Shown here: in pieces, positions 19,350-30,846 of the stretch
Layout: every line of letters starts with the position of its first letter
How positions within the stretch are numbered: position 1 is the first letter of the stretch
Source of the DNA: Adiantum capillus-veneris
Taxonomy: Eukaryota; Streptophyta; Polypodiopsida; Polypodiales; Pteridaceae
Assembly: GCA_014529385.2 (NCBI GenBank)
Contig: CM043968.1
Location: 128,067,518-128,131,517, forward strand
Direction of reading: 5' to 3'
Length of the DNA stretch: 64,000 nt
Translations under genes and position numbers: made by a program
Notes under the pieces: model-generated
What the model was told of the DNA's origin: nothing
Databases searched by the model: none
The model's input: the letters and a program-made list of their open reading frames with translations, nothing else

Positions 19350-21740
19350 AAAGCCTCGACATCAGAAACCATTGAGTTAATTACTCAAGACCCAGCTCTT
19401 GCATAGCATAGTGGCTTGAATTGCATTGATCTTCAAAGCATGGTAGAGCCAACCACGACTATGCATAGATATGATTGTTCAACCCATGCACATAGTCGTC
19501 CCGGAGTATGTCATCTAGGAGGGATGGAAGGGCACTAAGTAATTAAGGGCAATGTTTGAAGAGGGAGGAAAAAGTTCGATGTTAACGTGTGATTTTTTAC
19601 AAAATTACCTAATAATGCCCTTATAATTCATCATCAAGGAAAAATTCACTGATAATATCTTCTCAATGAATGTAAATAGTGTATATATTATAAAAAAATA
19701 ATAAAAAATAGTCTTTTCTGGTTATTTTTCATCATTTTTATTGATAATGAGACTTAAAAATAGAGAAATCGAGCAAAAAACAATAAAGCTATGTTTTTTC
19801 AATGGATTTTCTTAATTATTGGATTTTCACTTTACTTTTTTGGAGCATTTTGTTATTTTTTTGATTTTTTTTAATAAATAGGTCAAAAATTAATAATAAA
19901 TAGCAAAGAAGCTCAGATGGAAAAACAGAAGACACGATGGTGATCAGAAAGACAAGGCGGACAAGCACAAAAAATTTCAATGAAATCAAAAGATGGAAGC
20001 GAAAAGCCTAAATTAAGCGGCCAAACCTACTTTTGCAAAATTCTTGCAGAATGAGCTACAGAAATCCGATCAAGGAAATTTTTGAGTCTAATATAGATTT
20101 CACGGCTTAGTAGGACTAACAAAGGAATCTGTGGAAAATTGGTTCGGGAAGTCCAGGTATTGATATCCAAGGTAGGCTAAAACCACCTCATTCTACTTGT
20201 GGCCTTTGCAAAGAGCTTTTCGACCTCCTTCGTGCGTCTTTTCAGTCTACAGTTGCCCGTTTTCAGCGCCGTCTCACACGAGACATGAGGGGTAAGTTCT
20301 TTACTCATCAATGATCCATTTTGTATGACCGGTAGCTAGTCTAAACCCCTAGAAAAAACCCTAGAAACCGAGCAGTGCACGAAGACCTACGATAAAAAAT
20401 TGACCATAGTGGCATGTCAGTTGGACCAAATCGGATGAGATTTGAACGGAAGCATGCCCTAATATAATATAACCTTTCTCTATCATCCCTTGACCATTCG
20501 GCAGGGGTCAAGGGGGTCCCCAATAGAAAAGCTAGGTTTTTGGCAGATGCCATAATTCCGATCTGACTCCACATACACCTTGCCTACGAGGTTCATATAC
20601 AATGTATATGATTGGTTTTGTGAAATCAATCAAGCAAAGCCCTCGAAAAGCAAAAAATGGCTCAAGGGCTACAAAGCGTCAAATTCGACATACGGGATCA
20701 AATTGACTCCAAATGAGCCAGAATTGGATGAGTTGCTTCACGACTATGTTGCGGACAAGTCCAAAGCCCCCAAAATTGACTGACCAACTCAATAGGCAGT
20801 ATAGTCACAAAAATCAGAGATTTCAGAGTCGACAAAGCACAAAGTGATGCCGACAATACCAAACTTGACCAAATTCAATTTAGGACTTGTTTTAGGTGTA
20901 TAGAATGTGTTTAGGTCAAAATTTTTAAGTTTAGCAAGAAAGTTGTGATTGCTATAAATAATCACGATTATTTACTTTTGCACTATTTTTGCTTGGAACT
21001 TGTATCATCACCTCACCTATCATGTGTAAACACCTATTACATGCCAAAAATCAAGTATGAGCCAAAATGAGCACCTATAACTTGGAAAATTGCAAGAAAA
21101 CGCAAAGAAGTCTTTGCAAGCCAATTTTTGGGTTATGGACCACATTTCTTGATTCAAATCACCTCATATCTCTTATACAGAGTCTATACAATGCCTAGAA
21201 CCAAGTTGTACAAAAAATTGTTAATTTTGGTAGAAAATTTAATAATTACGATTATTTACTTTTATGCCAAAATGGGAAAATTTTGCTATTTTGCCATCAT
21301 ACATCCAAAGTACATGATACATTAAGCCCACTAGCCAATTTTGAACCAATTTGGAGTTCAAAATCTCAAATTTTCATTTTATCTACTATTTAAGAGACCT
21401 AAAGCCAAAAGCTGGTACCATTTTCACCCTATGCATCCAAATGAGCCCATATTTCACTCAGAGCATGTATTTGGTATATCCTTCAAGCTTATGATACCAA
21501 GTTTGCAAAAAACTGGAGAAATTACTCAGCTGTAGATAATTGCGATTGTTTACTTTGGTTGCAAATTTTTGTTTGAACTTGACATTTTTGTTCCTTGTAT
21601 GTTTTAATGCATCTATGCTTGTTCAAAAATTGATTTAAAGCAAATTGGACTGAAATTGCCAGCATTTCAGACTAAAGGACACTTCAGAGAAAAAATTGAC
21701 AAATCTGCTAACTTTGACACTCTATTCACTGAACAAGAGC
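19350..21740 (+). other. Noncoding stretch between integrase side and aORF of A
   Basis: About 2.4 kb without a credible gene. 19560-19960 is very AT-rich. A purine run near 19556-19575 resembles a polypurine tract but no LTR follows. From about 20850 the sequence again shows the palindrome-bearing repeats seen in the 5' leader. Confidence 0.65.
20954..21553 (+). repeat. Palindrome array upstream of the aORF (three units)
   Basis: Motifs at 20954-20975, 21235-21259 and 21532-21553 carry the AATAATC(A/G)CGATTATTTAC type core at spacings of about 281 and 297 bp, matching the array at 9611-10186. The same half-sites occur once in each LTR (2965-2983 and 24573-24590). Confidence 0.8.
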
Positions 21741-23842
21741 CATGCAAGCAGCAAAGAGGGCCAAGAAGAAGCTCAACTAGAAAGAAAAGTTGCAGGAGCT
21801 ACCCGCATACCAACTAGATCCAGATTCAGTCAAAGCCGCCAAGGCAGCCTATCTTTCAAAAGAACAGCTCGAAGAGCATCACATCACAATGTTCACCGAC
21901 AGATTCAAGAGTAAGGAGGGACATCAAGTAGAGTTGCAACTCCTACCAAAAGAAGTGTATGATGTCACCGTGAAGCCTGAGACCAAAGAAGCCAACCGCA
22001 AGCTAGGACTCAGAGATTTCTATGAGCAGGAGCCATGCGGTGTGGATTTCCAAAAAGCTTATGAGCTTTTATCCACGATCAGAGAAGATGGAACTGCACA
22101 GATTTTTGACCCTCAAGGGAATAAAGTTGAAGTGGTGATAACAAAGGAAACAGTGGCAGAAGCACTCAGACTGCCCACAAAAGGAATGACAATGAGGGCA
22201 AGGGACAGGAACACGACAGGTACTTTCACCAAAGAAACTGTCGCATCCACCTTTGCTGACCTTATTCACAAACAGGTTGAAGAGCCAGCCAAGTTATACC
22301 ACCAACACTTTCATTTCCTTGCTAAAAGGCCACCAAGGTATACCACGCCCAACCATGCGGTTGCCACCACCTTCACGCAAGTCCTTAAGTCAACCACTAG
22401 GCAACCGGTGGACCACACACAATATGTCTTGACCACTTTGAAAGGCACAAAGAAAGAAGGAAAGATTACTTACTTGGGTGCACCAGAGGTATTGACAAGA
22501 ATTGCATACCATGCCATTGGCATGGCCAACAACCTACCACCTGCCCCAAACCAAAACACTTGGATAGTGTCAGCTCAACCATCTCCTCAAGCTACAAGAT
22601 CAGCCAAGAGATCCTACAAATCTGATGAAGAATCGGCTGAAAGCTCGCTAGAAAGGCACAGCAGTGAAAGCTCGCATAATGAAGAAAAGAGAGCACGAAG
22701 GGAGGAAATGAAGAGAAAAGCCGTTGCAGCACACCAAGAAGAGCCTGTGCAAAAGCAAGCGCGGTTTGAAAGAGAGAAACACGCATACCAACGCAATCGA
22801 CAAGCACAAGGAAAAGACCCAAAAAAATGGGTGCCTAGTGGACTTAAGGGACCAAGGACCAAGCATCAGACCAGGAAGCAGGCTGAAGAACCCATTGAAG
22901 TACTGGAAAGGATGTACCAAGAAGTAGAAGCTTTAAAGCTAAAGGAAGCGAAGAAGCGGCAAAGAAGGCCAAAGAGGCGGAAGAACATCAAGAGCATGCA
23001 GAGGAGACCATTGCACAAGGAGAAGCACAACATGCCCAAGGTGATGTGTCTCCCCTCATCTCTTCTCTTGTCTCTGAACACCAAGATCAACCAATGCCGA
23101 GCCCACCACCATCACCGGGAGTTAAAGACACAACAAATGAGCCAACAAAAGAAGCAGAAGCTGAACATGGAAAGGCAGATGAATCTGCACAAGAACTAGA
23201 ACACAAAGAGGCAGTTGAATCTTCACACAAAGCTGAATCTACACAACGAGCACCTGGATCTACTCAAGAGCAGCCAATAGAGAAAGAGCTAGAGATAGAA
23301 AAGGTAGCAAGTCCTGCAACAAAAGAGGACACCACACAGTGTGAGCAGCTAAAGGAGCAAAAGGCATAGGAACCACCCTCTACCATATCACAGTAAGAGA
23401 AGGCCGAGGCACCACCCTCTACCTCCACGAAAAAAGAACAGCTACAACTACAAGAACAACAGCAACCAACTATCCTGACACAACAAACAGACACCCATGA
23501 GGCTGTAGAAACATGAAGACAACTGGCACGCAATGAAGACTGGCAATGCTACTCACATGCATCGAAGTGTTCATTGAGCCAGAGCAAGCAGGCACCCCTT
23601 GGATGTCATTCCTCGAGGGTAATAAAGGTTTGTGCTATGATCTCAGTGGCCAACCTTCCGAAGAAGTCCTCTATGGCTTCTACGCCAGATGCATGTTTCT
23701 ACCTTCACACAATATGATGGCGTTTGAGGAAGCATTCTACACGGGATTCTTCACCTGGCGAACGAAAATATTTGCGCCAGTGATCAGCAACCGCACATCA
23801 AAGTTTGTAGGCGACTCAGCAGTGGAGCTCAAAACAGAGTAA
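21741..23842 (+). pseudogene. Additional ORF (aORF) of element A
   Basis: The last coding unit before the 3' LTR. An ATG at 21741 opens MQAAKRAKKKLN, then a TAG; the main open part runs from 21790 to 23199. Residues 1-260 look like a folded domain (AYLSKEQLEEHHI, LLPKEVYDV, AYELLSTIREDG, VITKETVAEALRLPT, PEVLTRIAYHAIGM). After it comes a long Lys/Glu/Arg/Gln-rich, probably coiled-coil tail. A frame shift near 22945 moves the tail to the frame of 23046-23369. A last piece (23546-23842) contains GTPWMSFLEGNKGLCYDLSG. Function unknown; a homologue exists in element F at 57240-57991. Confidence 0.7.
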
Positions 23843-23984
23843 CTATGCAGTTTTTGGAAGTGCCAGATAAAGAAAGGAAGATCAGATACCAAAAGACACT
23901 AAGTGCGCTTAAAGACCGCCTTGTTAGTCACCAGCCCGAAGACTACTTCAGCCCATAAAGCTGTGTCAAGGGATGACATAGGCG

Positions 23985-23997
23985 AGGAGGGAGGGAA
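23985..23997 (+). other. Polypurine tract of element A
   Basis: The purine-rich GAGGAGGGAGGGAA lies immediately before TGTTAGCAGC, the 3' LTR start. The 23843-23984 interval between aORF and PPT holds no recognisable feature. Confidence 0.75.
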
Positions 23998-24922
23998 TGT
24001 TAGCAGCAAGCTAACACGGATACCATTTTTCGGAGTTCTCATTGTAAAACACTTATTATTTTGATAAATCGGGAATATTGTAACTCCTATTTTCTCGGAT
24101 AAACTCTGTAATTAATGAGCCGGGGCTACAAGCTTCCAGATTGTATCAACCTATCATTACCCATCTTTGGTAGAACTCCCAGATTATTAGTTTTGACCAC
24201 CAAAAACCTTGGCTAAGGTATAAAAGCCAACTTTTAATTGTAAGTTATTGTCAAGTTTTGGATAATGAAATACATAGTGTGAGCTAACATCACTCACTCC
24301 TCTTCTTCTCGCGCTTCCTACTCCCTGTCCGGTTGTCACATTGCAGTCGCGTTTGTTGCATTGCAACCGCAGGTAAGAGCTCTACGCATTGACGTAACCA
24401 CATCACAGTAATTCGTAGTTTTTGGCGTCACCGACCCGCGGCCTAATTTGATCATAACTAGGAATTCATACTTTCAAATAAAAAACTAAGCATAGGTGGG
24501 GTATTGGGGCATCATTGCTAAGCATTTAGATGCATTCTGGGTCAAAAACGACTAGGTCAAACATCCACTGTTGTTAATAATTGCGATTTTGAAACTTGAC
24601 CTAAAGTGGGGTTTGAAATCATAAGCATGTATGCTTAGATCTTATAAACATGTCCTAAAAATTTCGTTACGTTTGGATGTCATTTGATGTTGTAACGGAT
24701 GTGATTTGTTTGCCGATGAGCGATTGGGTTTTGGTGATTTCAATCACTTGAGTGTAGCTTGAGTTAGATTCGAGTTGTTAGTTGTTTTCCGAGAGATTGA
24801 CAACCTCTTTTAGCCTCTATGCACTAGTCGAGTCAGCTTCGTCCCATGGATTAACAATTTAATCGTGGTTCTCGCTAATACTACAATAAGATAGGATAGT
24901 GAGGTTAGACATGCGTCCCACA
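23998..24922 (+). repeat. 3' LTR of element A (925 bp)
   Basis: Starts TGTTAGCAGCAAGC after the polypurine tract and ends GCGTCCCACA. Positions 24107-24922 align with the 5' LTR. It carries TATAAAAG at 24219 and a CAGGTAAGAG splice-donor-like site near 24371. The head TGTTAG and the TATA context resemble the LTR of element F. Confidence 0.9.
24219..24225 (+). promoter_or_regulatory. LTR TATA box (3' copy)
   Basis: TATAAAA, identical in context to 2619-2625, in the 3' LTR. Confidence 0.6.
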
Positions 24923-25060
24923 GAGGTAAATGATCAAAGAAAAATAAGCGAGAACCAAGAAAGCGAGAACCACAAAGAAAAATAAGCGAGAACCAAGAAA
25001 GCGAGATTCTGCATAAATTCTGGCAGAGGATACCGATGCGGGAGAAACGACGGTCAAATG
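24923..25060 (+). repeat. Short repeats and inverted fragment of the D leader
   Basis: Between A and D lies a partly duplicated block of about 38 bp (AAAATAAGCGAGAACCAAG twice) running into GATTCTGCATAAATTCTGGC. The latter part, with GAACCAAGAAAGC before it, is the reverse complement of the D-family leader near 26214-26256 with a 2-bp loss. So an old inverted scrap of this copia family flanks the insertion point of D. Confidence 0.75.
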
Positions 25061-25252
25061 TGTTGGGGTATAAAGCCCAATGTGGTCGCCCAGGTAAGTG
25101 GGCGGGCCGCCAGGTATGTACATATATTCTTTTGTAAAAACCTAATAAGAACTCACTATGCTCTACACATTATAGTAGAGCGAGTTCACCATATCATCGT
25201 GCTCTTCTTCTCGCACTCTCTCTCGCGTCACACTTCCGCTCGTACTCCTTCA
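25061..25252 (+). repeat. 5' LTR of element D
   Basis: TGTTGGGGTATAAAGCCC to CTCCTTCA, 192 bp. The TATAAAG near its start may be part of the promoter, though its position only 9 bp from the edge makes that uncertain. Confidence 0.93.
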
Positions 25253-25254
25253 AC

Positions 25255-25266
25255 TGGTATCAGAGC
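25255..25266 (+). other. Element D primer-binding site
   Basis: TGGTATCAGAGC two bases after the LTR, initiator tRNA-Met type. Confidence 0.92.
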
Positions 25267-26348
25267 TCAGATCGAGGCTCGGGGCAGCACTGCAGGAGGC
25301 TAGAGTCACCAGCTCAGATTGGAGTGAAATTCGACAGGCAAAGACACGGCCCCAAATCCTATGGGAGAACCCGAAGGTCTTGGTGTTCTCAAAATTTCAT
25401 TCTGAGGTCATCTCGGCCACTGTTCGGCGTCGACAAAGGTCTCGCAGGCCATTTTCGACTACGTGGTCTCGACGGGTGCAGATCCGACTCTGCAAATTTG
25501 GGGTTTTCGGCCTACGACTGCAGGTGCTGAGGATATCGACACTCCCAGAGTGTTGATTTGTGGCTGTCTACACATCGAAGGACGGCTCACAGTTCTTGGA
25601 GGCGTGTCACATACGACACAGGCGCATCTACACACAGACTGTAGGCGACATCCACTAGTTCATCAGGTAGCTTGTGTTTGCTGCTTGATATTCCAGATTT
25701 CATCCTGACATTATAGGTACTTTCACATGCGATGTATTGTCAGAGATGATGTATGTCTGTTGAGGGTTTGTTGGCTGTGAGTCATGCAGCAAACAACCGC
25801 CACAGCGGTTACAACATATAGTGGGAAATTTGTGGATGTATGACTTTGTGAGAAGTCTATGTACTATCAGATTTACTGCAGCCTTTGTTGAGGGTCGAGT
25901 GAGGCTTTATGGAGCTGGGGGATTCTCGAATGTTGAGATCCTTTCGGTGATACAGGTCTTGGAGCGATCCCTTGAGCACCCTTAGATAGGCAGCTAGGAT
26001 GTATTGACTGTGAGTTAGACAGTTGGGATTGCATCTTTGCTTTACTGCCGTTGAGGCATTGTCGCACTCTATGCTTATAGGACAGTGACAGGACAGTGAG
26101 AAAAAGTACAGGTGCAGGACAGGTTTACCCGCAGCTTACAGTGTCAGAGAGACAATGTTTTTTGAGCTGTTTTTTGGTCTGTTTTTAGTACACCAGAGCC
26201 ATTTTAGAAAGGAGACTCTGCCAGAATTTATGCAGAATCTGAAGCTTTCTTGGTTCATTTGACAGGTTGATATTGGTTCAGAGGTCAGTTTACAGGGGAA
26301 ACTCTGCCGAATTTTTCCCAGGAAAGTAAACTACTGTGAAGCGTAGCT
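25267..26348 (+). other. Element D leader
   Basis: About 1.08 kb of untranslated leader between PBS and gag, conserved with 51842-52924 in element E. I see no ORF conserved between the two copies. It probably holds packaging and dimerisation signals (inference). Confidence 0.7.
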
Positions 26349-27923
26349 ATGGCTGGATCACAGGACACTGCTCTTTACAATATCAAGAAGCTGGATGGAA
26401 CCAATTTCCCATTGTGGAAGAAGCAGATTTGCCACGTGTTGGTACAAAAGAAGTAGATAAAACTTATAAAGCTCAAGGGGATAAAACCAGAAGATATGGA
26501 CGAAGATGAATGGAGCGAAATGGATGAATTGGCACTTTCTACCATTATGCTGACTTTGGTAGAAAGCGTTTACTTCAATGTAGCAGACGAGATGTCGGCT
26601 TATCAAGCATGATTAAAGCTGAGTGATCTTTATGAGAAGCAGAGTGCAGCTTCACAGGTATACTGGCTTAAGAAGCTTGTTGACTTGAAGATGAAAGAAG
26701 GGACACCTATGTCCAATTATCTGAATGAATTCAACACAATCTATAGTCAGTTGTCAGCTCAAGGTGTCAAGTTTGATGAACCTGTTATAGCTATGTTCTT
26801 GTTGATCACATTGCTGGAAAGTTGGGACACTTTTCTCACAGCTTTGAGTAATTCTGCACCTCCAGATGGTTTGAACATAGCAGGTGTAGAAGGAAGTTTG
26901 CTTACTGAAGAAACCAATAGAAAGACAATGGACAAAGGCAAAGGAACAGCCTTAGTTGTCAGGGGAAGGACCAAAGAAAAGTACAAAGGTGGAAACAGGA
27001 ATCAGTCTCGTAGCAAGTCCCGCAGTGCTAAAGGCAAGAGTGACATAGAATGCTACCATTGTGGCAAGAAGGGTCACATGAAAAGAGACTGCAGAGAATG
27101 GAAAGTAGAAAAAGGCAAAGAGAAAGCTGAAGACCATGGTGAGAAGAACAAGTCCTCAGTGAAGATTCAAGAAATAAATGTGACAAACACTGTTGCAGAG
27201 GATGACAGTCTAGTGTCAGGAGACATCTACTTCTTGAAGAATGCAATGGACTCAGCTCTTCTTACAGCATCTGATGGAAATGCACTGAGTGACTGGATTA
27301 TAGACTCAGGGGCATCACTTCATGTGTCTCCAAACAAGGAGTGGTTTACCTCTTATGTGACCACTAAAGATCATGTGCGGCTAAGCAATGGGCAGACATG
27401 TGAGATCTTAGGTGTTGGAGATGTACAATTGAAGTTTTAGAATGGCTCTTCTTTCACGCTGAAGAATGTGAGACATGTTCCCTCAATTACAAAGAGCTTG
27501 ATCAGCACATGTTTACTTGATGATGCTGGCTACGTCACCACTTTTGGAAAGAACATGTGGAAGATATCTAAGGGTTCTATGACAGTAGCACATGGAGTAA
27601 AGTCTGGAGGACTTTACATGATTTATGTATCAAATGTCTCTAAAAATGTAATCAATGTAACCGAGTAGCCGAACGTTTCTTTGTGGCATAGCCGGTTAGG
27701 ACATATGTCCAAGAAGGGAATGGAAATCTTGTCTCGTTCTGGTTATTTGCTTGGCTTTTCATTTAATGATTTTGAATTCTGTGAACATTGTCTGTATGGT
27801 AAGCAAACACGGCAGCCACATAAGCATAGAAGCAGTAGAAGAGATACACAGTTGGCACTTGTTCATAGTGATTTGTGTGGACCTATGCCTAACCTATCTC
27901 TAGGGGGAGCTTCTTACTTATGA
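26349..27923 (+). pseudogene. Element D ORF1: gag, zinc knuckle, protease, pre-integrase
   Basis: One frame from ATG 26349 to TGA 27921-27923. It holds the UBN2-type gag (KKLDGTNFPLWKKQI, DLYEKQSAASQVYW, MSNYLNEFNTIYSQL), a CCHC knuckle CYHCGKKGHMKRDC, protease WIIDSGASLHVSPNKEW, and the pre-integrase zinc region WHSRLGHMSKKGME, CEHCLYGKQ, ALVHSDLCGPM. In-frame stops occur at 26454, 26610, 27438 and 27666. The knuckle and DSG residues are intact. It ends in an ATGA overlap with the next unit, shared with element E. Confidence 0.9.
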
Positions 27924-29393
27924 CATTTATAGATGATTACTCGAGGAAAGTATGGGTTTACTTTCTCAAGCACAAGGATGAAGCGTTTAGTGTTTTCAAA
28001 ACGTTTGTGACACTTGTGGAGAATCAGAGTGGCAAGAAGCTTAAATGCTTACGCACTGACAATGGTGGAGAGTATGTTTCAAAGGCCTTTCAAGACTTTT
28101 GTGAGTCAAAAGGTATAAAATGTGAACTTACTGCTCCTTACAATCCTCCTCAAAATGGTGTTGCTGAGAGGATGAATAGGACCATACAAGAGAAGGTCAG
28201 AAGTATGTTGTCTAATGCACATTTGCCAAATGGGTTTTGGGCTGAAGCTGTATCAACAGCTGTTCATCTTGTAAATAGATCTCCTAGCAAGGTTTTGCAG
28301 AAGGATTCAGTGCCAGAGATGGTATGGTCAGTCAAAATGTCCTCATACAAGCATCTCAATGTCTTTGGCTGTGAGGCATATACTCACGTTCCAAAGGAAT
28401 TTAGGAACAAACTTGAGCCAAAGAGTAGAAAGTGCATCTTTCTAGGCTATGCTAATTCTGGTGAGATGGGGTACAGACTTTGGGATCCCGAATCCAGAAA
28501 GGTTGTCCGCTGCAATGATGTTCACTTTAATGAATCCAAATATCATTCTAAACCAGAGAGGGTTGAGGAGATTAGAAGAGTTGTCTTCCAAGAAGATGGA
28601 CCTGCACGTGCACGACAAAATGTCAGGGCTCAAGAGGAGCAAGGACAGGATAGAGTGGAACCACAGGTTTTGGCTGAGCCTGAGCCACCTATTGTGCGTA
28701 GATCTGGACGTGTCACGCGACCTCCTGATAGGTTTGTTCCATCTATGAATTATGTCATGTTGACTGATTGCAATGAGCCTTCATGTTACAAGGAAGCAGT
28801 GCAAATGAAGGACTCCGGGAATTGGCAATTGGCCATGCAGTCAGAGATGACAGCTTTGCATAAAAACAAGACATGGAAGCTAGTTAAATTACCACAGGGC
28901 AAAAAGGCTCTACCTTGTAAATTGGTTTACAGGTATAAGATCACCGCTCATGATAGTCAGCCAAAGTGCAAAGCAAGGCTTGTTCCCAAGGGCTTTAAGC
29001 AAGAACAAGGCATTAACTTTGATGAAGTCTTCTCTCCGGTGGTCAAGATGACTACATTGAGATGATTTTTTGCATTGGTGCCATATTAGATTTGGTGTTG
29101 CACCAAATGGATGTCAAGACAACGTTCTTGCATGGTGATTTAGATGTAGAAATTTACATGCAACAGCCAGAAGGGTTTGTTGAGAAAGGCAAGGAAGATT
29201 GGGTATGCCAGTTGTTAAAGAGTCTTTATGGCTTAAAACAATCACCGAGGGCATGGTACCATAAATTCCACAAGTTTATGCTTTCTCAAGGCTACAAACG
29301 TAGTGAGTTCGATCACTGTCTATATACAAAGAAGGCTAAGGATGGTAGTTGGATGATCCTTATTTTATATGTGGATGACATGTTGATTGCTGG
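27920..29393 (+). pseudogene. Element D ORF2: integrase core and RT
   Basis: The ATG at 27920 overlaps the ORF1 stop. The frame reads MTFIDDYSRKVWVYFLKHK, LRTDNGGEYVSKAF and PPQNGVAERMNRTI, so the integrase catalytic residues are present. Then come a Pro/Glu-rich linker and RT ([37 protein letters not shown]). A TGA at 29063-29065 and a 1-bp loss break RT. It continues as MDVKTTFLHGDLDVEIYMQQ, YGLKQSPRAWYHKF and LYVDDMLIAG, where the foreign insertion begins. Confidence 0.9.
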
Positions 29394-29508
29394 TGACGAA
29401 GGAAATTTGGAATAGCGGCCTCTACACCAAAACAAACTCCATTGCGCCACAAGGGAAATGAGATGAGGGCACCACCTAGTCTTGGAAGCGTGGACTAGGA
29501 CCGCTACA

Positions 29509-29564
<56 letters not shown>

Positions 29565-30846
29565 ACTATGAATGAAGCATTAACCGTAGTGTGTGTACAA
29601 GGAATGGATGACTTCAAACACTCCCAACACAAATAGCATATAGATTACCAAACAATCACTCAAGGATTAGCCAAGATCACATCAAGCACTCTCACACGCA
29701 TATAAAACATTTCTCTTAATTAACATAAGTAAGAGGGGGAGAGGTTACTAGCATGAAACAATTTGCACTCTAGGATGTGCAAGAATAGAGTGAATGAATG
29801 AGCTTATGGGCTCATGGTGAGTGATACAAAGGCTCAATGGGGCTGAGGGAGGCTTGAAATTACAAAGGGGATGGACTCTTTATATAGGAAAGAGAGTGAT
29901 TAGGAGTGAGGTTAAGATCCAAGTGTAATTTGTACAAATGAAGCTTGATTAGGGACATTCAACCAATGAAGAAGCTCCATCCAAGTGATTTGTTGACCAA
30001 TTAGCTCCATCATCACTTGTGTTGTCTTCACTCCCTCCTCCATAGCTTGAGTCCAAGAGCTTCCTTATTTTAAAATGTAAAGAATCTACATAAAATCAAT
30101 ACATATCTAGTAATAATAGAAAGGGGTTGAATGAGAACTTATGAATTACAACAAGATTAAGCATGACTTGAGAGGTGATTAGAAGAGGAACTTTGATGGG
30201 TTTTTGAGCTTGAGAGAGAGGAGGAAGGAGAGGAGGGTGAGAAGACTAATGGCTGATTTTAGAGAAGGTCTCAATGTGGAAAAGGAAGGGTGTGTGTGTG
30301 TGTAAAGGTAGAGGGGGTGGTCTCCACCACAGTTGAAAAAACTAGCGTCCACCATTTTGGCCATATCTCCTAGACCGTAGATGCAAAAATTATAAAAAAA
30401 ATATGGCCGGAATCTCCAGCTCATCAGCTACAACTTTGATGAAGACAACTTTTCTTGGATCGGAGTGGAAGTATTTTTTAAAAATTCAGCAAAATCATGT
30501 GTCTGGTTTCTTCCTTTACCAAGTCTTCCACTTGGGTCCCATTTGTTTGAATCATCATATGGCTCCAAAGCCATGATGATATGAGCCACTCATGACCCTT
30601 GAATCATGGGTGCATGGCTCCACAACCACATCATATCTTTTCTTTTCACATTTACATATTTTCCCTTCCCTTTACCACTAGGTTCTCCCTCTACCTTTCA
30701 CCTCCAGTGAACTAGTCAAGAAAAAATCATTTTTTAAAAATTTTTTCCAAGAGGTTGTTCTCACTCTTTCTTTTATTGTAAACCTCTAGAAGCAAGGAAA
30801 ACCAACAAAATATGATAAACAAAAATTTGTGATAGGCTCGGATCAT
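29394..30846 (+). mobile_element. Unclassified 1.45-kb insertion in D RT
   Basis: Comparison with the uninterrupted E sequence (LIAGKHLEEIS) shows a 1453-bp insertion. TGG flanks both sides. Extending outward, GATTGCTGG on the left and GATCATTGG on the right match at 6 of 9 bases with three transitions. Inside there is a (GA)n run at 29511-29562, AT-rich sequence and no protein I recognise. It could be a non-autonomous transposon or solo LTR; neither terminal inverted repeats nor TG/CA ends are convincing. Confidence 0.75.

Larger units (their letters stand above)
2508..24922 (+). mobile_element. Element A: giant Tat-like Ty3/gypsy retrotransposon
   Basis: Matching LTR sequence at 2508-3311 and 24107-24922, a tRNA-Asp type PBS, and gypsy-order domains (gag, PR, RT, RNase H, INT) define one element. 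Without nested B it spans about 17.2 kb. Noncoding arms lie on both sides of the coding core, and an additional ORF lies between integrase and the 3' LTR; this layout and the tRNA-Asp PBS are typical of the Tat/Athila branch. All coding parts carry stops or frameshifts. The first 109 bp of the 5' LTR are missing, so no target duplication can be read. Confidence 0.9.

Noticed and set aside
19550-19575. Polypurine tract and LTR start after 19575
   Set aside because: GAAGAGGGAGGAAAAAG looks like a PPT but no LTR-like sequence matching the known A LTRs follows; the true 3' LTR is at 23998.
20341-20574. 77-codon minus-strand ORF in the A noncoding arm
   Set aside because: No similarity recognised, opposite to the element, not conserved with other parts of A.
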